Below are positions 61,767 to 64,000 of a stretch of 64,000 nt of DNA, in pieces. Source of the DNA: Rhizobium sp. Leaf306 (GTDB lineage Bacteria; Pseudomonadota; Alphaproteobacteria; Rhizobiales; Rhizobiaceae); contig NZ_LMNX01000006.1 of NCBI RefSeq assembly GCF_001423425.1, positions 64,390-128,389 on the forward strand. Direction: 5' to 3'. The notes under the pieces are model-generated. The model was not told the origin of the DNA, did not search any database, and was given only the letters and a program-made list of their open reading frames with translations. Numbering within the stretch: position 1 is the first letter of the stretch; each line of letters starts with the position of its first letter. Both the position numbers and the translations under genes were made by a program.

Positions 61767-62513
61767 TCAGGCCCCTGCTTTGTGGCGGGCAATCACGGCT
61801 TCGGCTTCAGGCAGCGCTTCCGGCGTGCCGACGGTGATCCATTCGCCATCCATCACGAGGCCGAACAGCCGGTCGTTCTTGATGGCGCGGTCGAAATAGA
61901 TGTTGAGGTTGAAGGCATCATCAGGCGCGTCGTCGAGAAGCGACGTGTGCATGACGATCGCACCCGCATAGACGACCGGGTTGTCTTGCCCTTCGGTGTA
62001 GCGCGACAGTCTTCCGTCGGAGGAAAGCTGGAAATCCTTCTTGCCGTTGTGTCCGGTGGTGCACTCCAGCGGCACGCAAAGCAGCGCCATATCCATGCGC
62101 TCAGCATCGAAAAATTCGGCCAAACGCTCAAGGTTTGTGGGCTCGCCTGGCTTTTCACCGATCCAGAACAGGTCGGCGTTCATGACGAAGACAAAGCCTC
62201 GTTGAAGCAGGGACAGACCCTGCTTCAAGCCACCACCCGAGTTCATCAGCTGCGCCCGCTCGTCGGACACGATGATTTCAAGGCGCGGATAGGCGGCGAG
62301 ATGCGCTTCCATCCGGTCGGCGAAGTGATGGACGTTGACGACCGCATGCGTTACCCCGACGTCGGCCAGGGCATCGAGCCCGTAATCGATCATCGGCTTT
62401 CCGGCAACGGGCACCAGTGGCTTCGGCATCGTATCGGTGATCGGGCGAAGCCGGGTACCGAGCCCTGCCGCCAGCACCATAGCCTGCGTGATCGGGGTGT
62501 TGGTCATGTCCAT
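61767..62513 (-). CDS. murU: MurU-like N-acetylmuramate-1-phosphate uridylyltransferase
   Basis: 248 residues. Sugar-nucleotide transferase signature AAGLGTRLRPITDTMPKPL (15-33), then KPMIDYGLDAL and VMNADLFWIG. In Pseudomonas and Caulobacter MurU makes UDP-MurNAc from recycled MurNAc-1-P, and AmgK makes that substrate. Here an AmgK-like domain is encoded 10 bp upstream, supporting this reading. The start could be the ATG at 62507. Shine-Dalgarno is weak. Confidence 0.85.
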   Translation of the reverse strand: MDMTNTPITQAMVLAAGLGTRLRPITDTMPKPLVPVAGKPMIDYGLDALADVGVTHAVVNVHHFADRMEAHLAAYPRLEIIVSDERAQLMNSGGGLKQGLSLLQRGFVFVMNADLFWIGEKPGEPTNLERLAEFFDAERMDMALLCVPLECTTGHNGKKDFQLSSDGRLSRYTEGQDNPVVYAGAIVMHTSLLDDAPDDAFNLNIYFDRAIKNDRLFGLVMDGEWITVGTPEALPEAEAVIARHKAGA

Positions 62514-62523
62514 GCAACCGTAT

Positions 62524-64000
62524 TTATGATTCGGGAAGCTCTATACCAGCCCTGTGGCACCAATCGCGCAAGGGCGCGAGTGCTTCATGCGCGAGTGCCG
62601 TCGAAAGATGGCGCAATGTTCGCGGCATATGCTTCATATATTGCGGCTTGCCGTCGCGTTCGCGCAGTCGAACCCAGAGCCCGGCAAGCTTGCAGTTGCG
62701 CTGTGCCGCCATGATCGCCCAGGATTTGAGGAAACCCGCTTCGTCAAATCCGCCCAGTGCGCGGCGCAGCGTCAGGTAGTCGATCATCATCTGATCGGCC
62801 AGAACCTTGGGAATATCGACGCGGGCGTCCTGAACCAGTGACGCGAGGTCGTAAGCCGTCGGGCCGATCATCGCATCCTGAAAATCGATCAGGCCCACCT
62901 GGTGCACGCCGGAGGCTTGGCTACGCCAGATGATGTTCGGGGAATGAAAATCGCGCAGCAGCAGGTTTTTCTCCGCGCTTCCGAGCTCTGCGATCAGCCC
63001 GTCCCAGATCGAGAGATACTCCTCTCGCTCGTCCGCTCCAGGTTGCCCGCCGCGCTTCCACGGCAGATACCAGTCAAGAAGAAGCCGTGCTTCCATCTTC
63101 ATCGCGACCGGATCGAAATCCGGGATGTGATGCGTCTGGGAGCCGTCGACGGGAAGGTCCTGCCGGATCTCATGGCCGTGCAAATAGGCCAGCGCCACGA
63201 CGCTTTCGCGGTAGCGTTCGCCGATCGGCTGCCCGTCTTCGTCGAGCACACCATCTTGGCCGAGGTTCTCGATGAGAAGAATGCCTTGGTCGTAATCCAC
63301 GGCAAGCACTTCAGGGGCGCAAAGACCTATGCCGCGTAGATAGTCGGAGATCGCCACGAAGGGATAGGCGTCCTCGGCGATATGCGCCACTTTTGGATAG
63401 GGCTTGCCGTCGAGAACCGGCGGACCCTCTGGCCGCTTCGGCCAGTCCATCAGGATCACCTTTTCGGCTGATTCGGTCAGAACGGTTTCATAGGCCCGCA
63501 TCGAGGCATCGCCGGTCAGGAACCGGCGTCGGCCATCGGCATGACCGTGAGTGCGCAGAAACTCGCGGATGGCGATCACCCGGCGAATGCGGGCAAGGGC
63601 TGCTTCCGGTGCCGTAATCGTCGCCCGTCGGCCGCTCGTCTCATGCTCGAGCGTCAGCGTGATGCGATCCGCGGGCAGGAGGTCGCCGCCCATTTCCGGC
63701 CATTCGACAAGGCAGATACCGGAAGAAAGCGCTTCGTCGAAACCGAGTTCGTCGAGCTCAGACGGATCGGCCAGCCGATAGAGATCGAAATGCGCCACGG
63801 GAATGCGCAGTTCATAGATCTGGACCAGCGTGAAAGTGGGGCTTGGCACTTCCAGATCGTCCTGGTCCGCCATGGCCCGAAGAAAGGCCCGCGCCAGCGT
63901 CGATTTGCCGGCGCCGAGATCGCCCGAAAGAGCCAGGCAGTCGCCGGCCTTCAGCGCCAGCACCAGATCCTCGCCGAACAGAATTGTCTCGGCCTCGTCG
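62524..64000 (-). CDS. TsaE - AmgK fusion, N-terminus cut by window edge
   Basis: The frame continues through the right edge, so the start is outside. The visible N-terminal part is TsaE, the ATPase for t6A37 tRNA modification: Walker A GDLGAGKST, SPTFTLVQIYE, HFDLYRL. After about 140 residues comes an aminoglycoside-phosphotransferase-like kinase domain: IPDFDPVAMKMEARLLLDWY, LLRDFHSPNIIW and LIDFQDAMIGPTAYDLASLVQD. Next to murU this is probably AmgK, which phosphorylates MurNAc/GlcNAc at the anomeric position. Each half is clear; the joint function is inferred. Confidence 0.9.
   Translation of the reverse strand, partial: DEAETILFGEDLVLALKAGDCLALSGDLGAGKSTLARAFLRAMADQDDLEVPSPTFTLVQIYELRIPVAHFDLYRLADPSELDELGFDEALSSGICLVEWPEMGGDLLPADRITLTLEHETSGRRATITAPEAALARIRRVIAIREFLRTHGHADGRRRFLTGDASMRAYETVLTESAEKVILMDWPKRPEGPPVLDGKPYPKVAHIAEDAYPFVAISDYLRGIGLCAPEVLAVDYDQGILLIENLGQDGVLDEDGQPIGERYRESVVALAYLHGHEIRQDLPVDGSQTHHIPDFDPVAMKMEARLLLDWYLPWKRGGQPGADEREEYLSIWDGLIAELGSAEKNLLLRDFHSPNIIWRSQASGVHQVGLIDFQDAMIGPTAYDLASLVQDARVDIPKVLADQMMIDYLTLRRALGGFDEAGFLKSWAIMAAQRNCKLAGLWVRLRERDGKPQYMKHMPRTLRHLSTALAHEALAPLRDWCHRAGIELPES

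Noticed and set aside
1..64000. tRNA, rRNA, CRISPR arrays, insertion sequences or prophage
   Set aside because: Gaps are short and none contains cloverleaf, repeat-spacer or transposase signals; no gene looks foreign.

Overview
The window is a chromosomal, origin-proximal segment of an alphaproteobacterium of the Rhizobiales, most likely the Rhizobiaceae (Rhizobium/Agrobacterium/Ensifer-like). The evidence is the high-GC core gene content, the order hemJ-hemE / origin / PpsR-maf-aroE-coaE-dnaQ, the mnmE-mnmG-rsmG-parA-parB cluster, a giant NAD-glutamate dehydrogenase, DUF1013/TrcR, and several alphaproteobacterial families (DUF1674, DUF2852, TimA, a tsaE-amgK fusion). No insertion sequence, prophage, CRISPR, tRNA or rRNA was found. 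Almost every base is in, or between closely packed, housekeeping genes.

Layout. 1-8.7 kb: pyridoxal kinase (cut by the window edge), NAD-glutamate dehydrogenase, an MFS permease and purH. 8.8-14.1 kb: a heparinase-like protein, rsmB and htpX on the minus strand, then DUF1674, a secreted nuclease and an Excalibur protein on the plus strand. 14.1-19.7 kb: acetyl-CoA synthetase, trcR, propionyl-CoA synthetase and a YggS-type PLP protein. 19.9-24.1 kb: leuS-lptE-holA. 24.1-29.7 kb: the mnmE-mnmG-rsmG-parA-parB segregation and tRNA/rRNA modification cluster. 29.8-32.8 kb: rho, hemJ, hemE. 32.84-33.23 kb: the putative oriC. 33.2-36.8 kb: PpsR, maf, aroE, coaE, dnaQ. 36.9-43.5 kb: secB, fxsA, then timA-mltA-smr-HTH-gyrB. 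43.6-49.1 kb: nitroreductase, FAH-family hydrolase, PHB depolymerase, DUF2852, a metallopeptidase and a SleB-like lipoprotein. 49.4-54.5 kb: trpF-trpB-trpA-accD-folC. 54.6-64 kb: a minus-strand run tsaE/amgK-murU-addB-addA-trxA.

Genes next to the origin are transcribed away from it (hemE, hemJ, rho, mnmE...parB leftward; PpsR...gyrB mostly rightward), as expected for leading-strand coding around oriC. Seven sites with an intact CACGTG core match the ParB-binding parS consensus at 14 or 15 of 16 positions. They are scattered over 33 kb around oriC and parAB, and an eighth, more degenerate one lies in prpE.

The least expected signal is in this parS set. Five of the seven sites carry the same arm substitution, which creates a GANTC (CcrM methylation) site inside parS, and two of those five form a perfect 15-bp inverted pair after gyrB. 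Other points worth a second look are a putative 24-codon leader ORF coupled to trpF, an oriC without a full CtrA box but with four GANTC sites, loss of three zinc ligands in AccD, a TsaE-AmgK fusion beside MurU, and MltA and heparinase-like proteins without signal peptides. I did not find a clearly novel multi-gene system.
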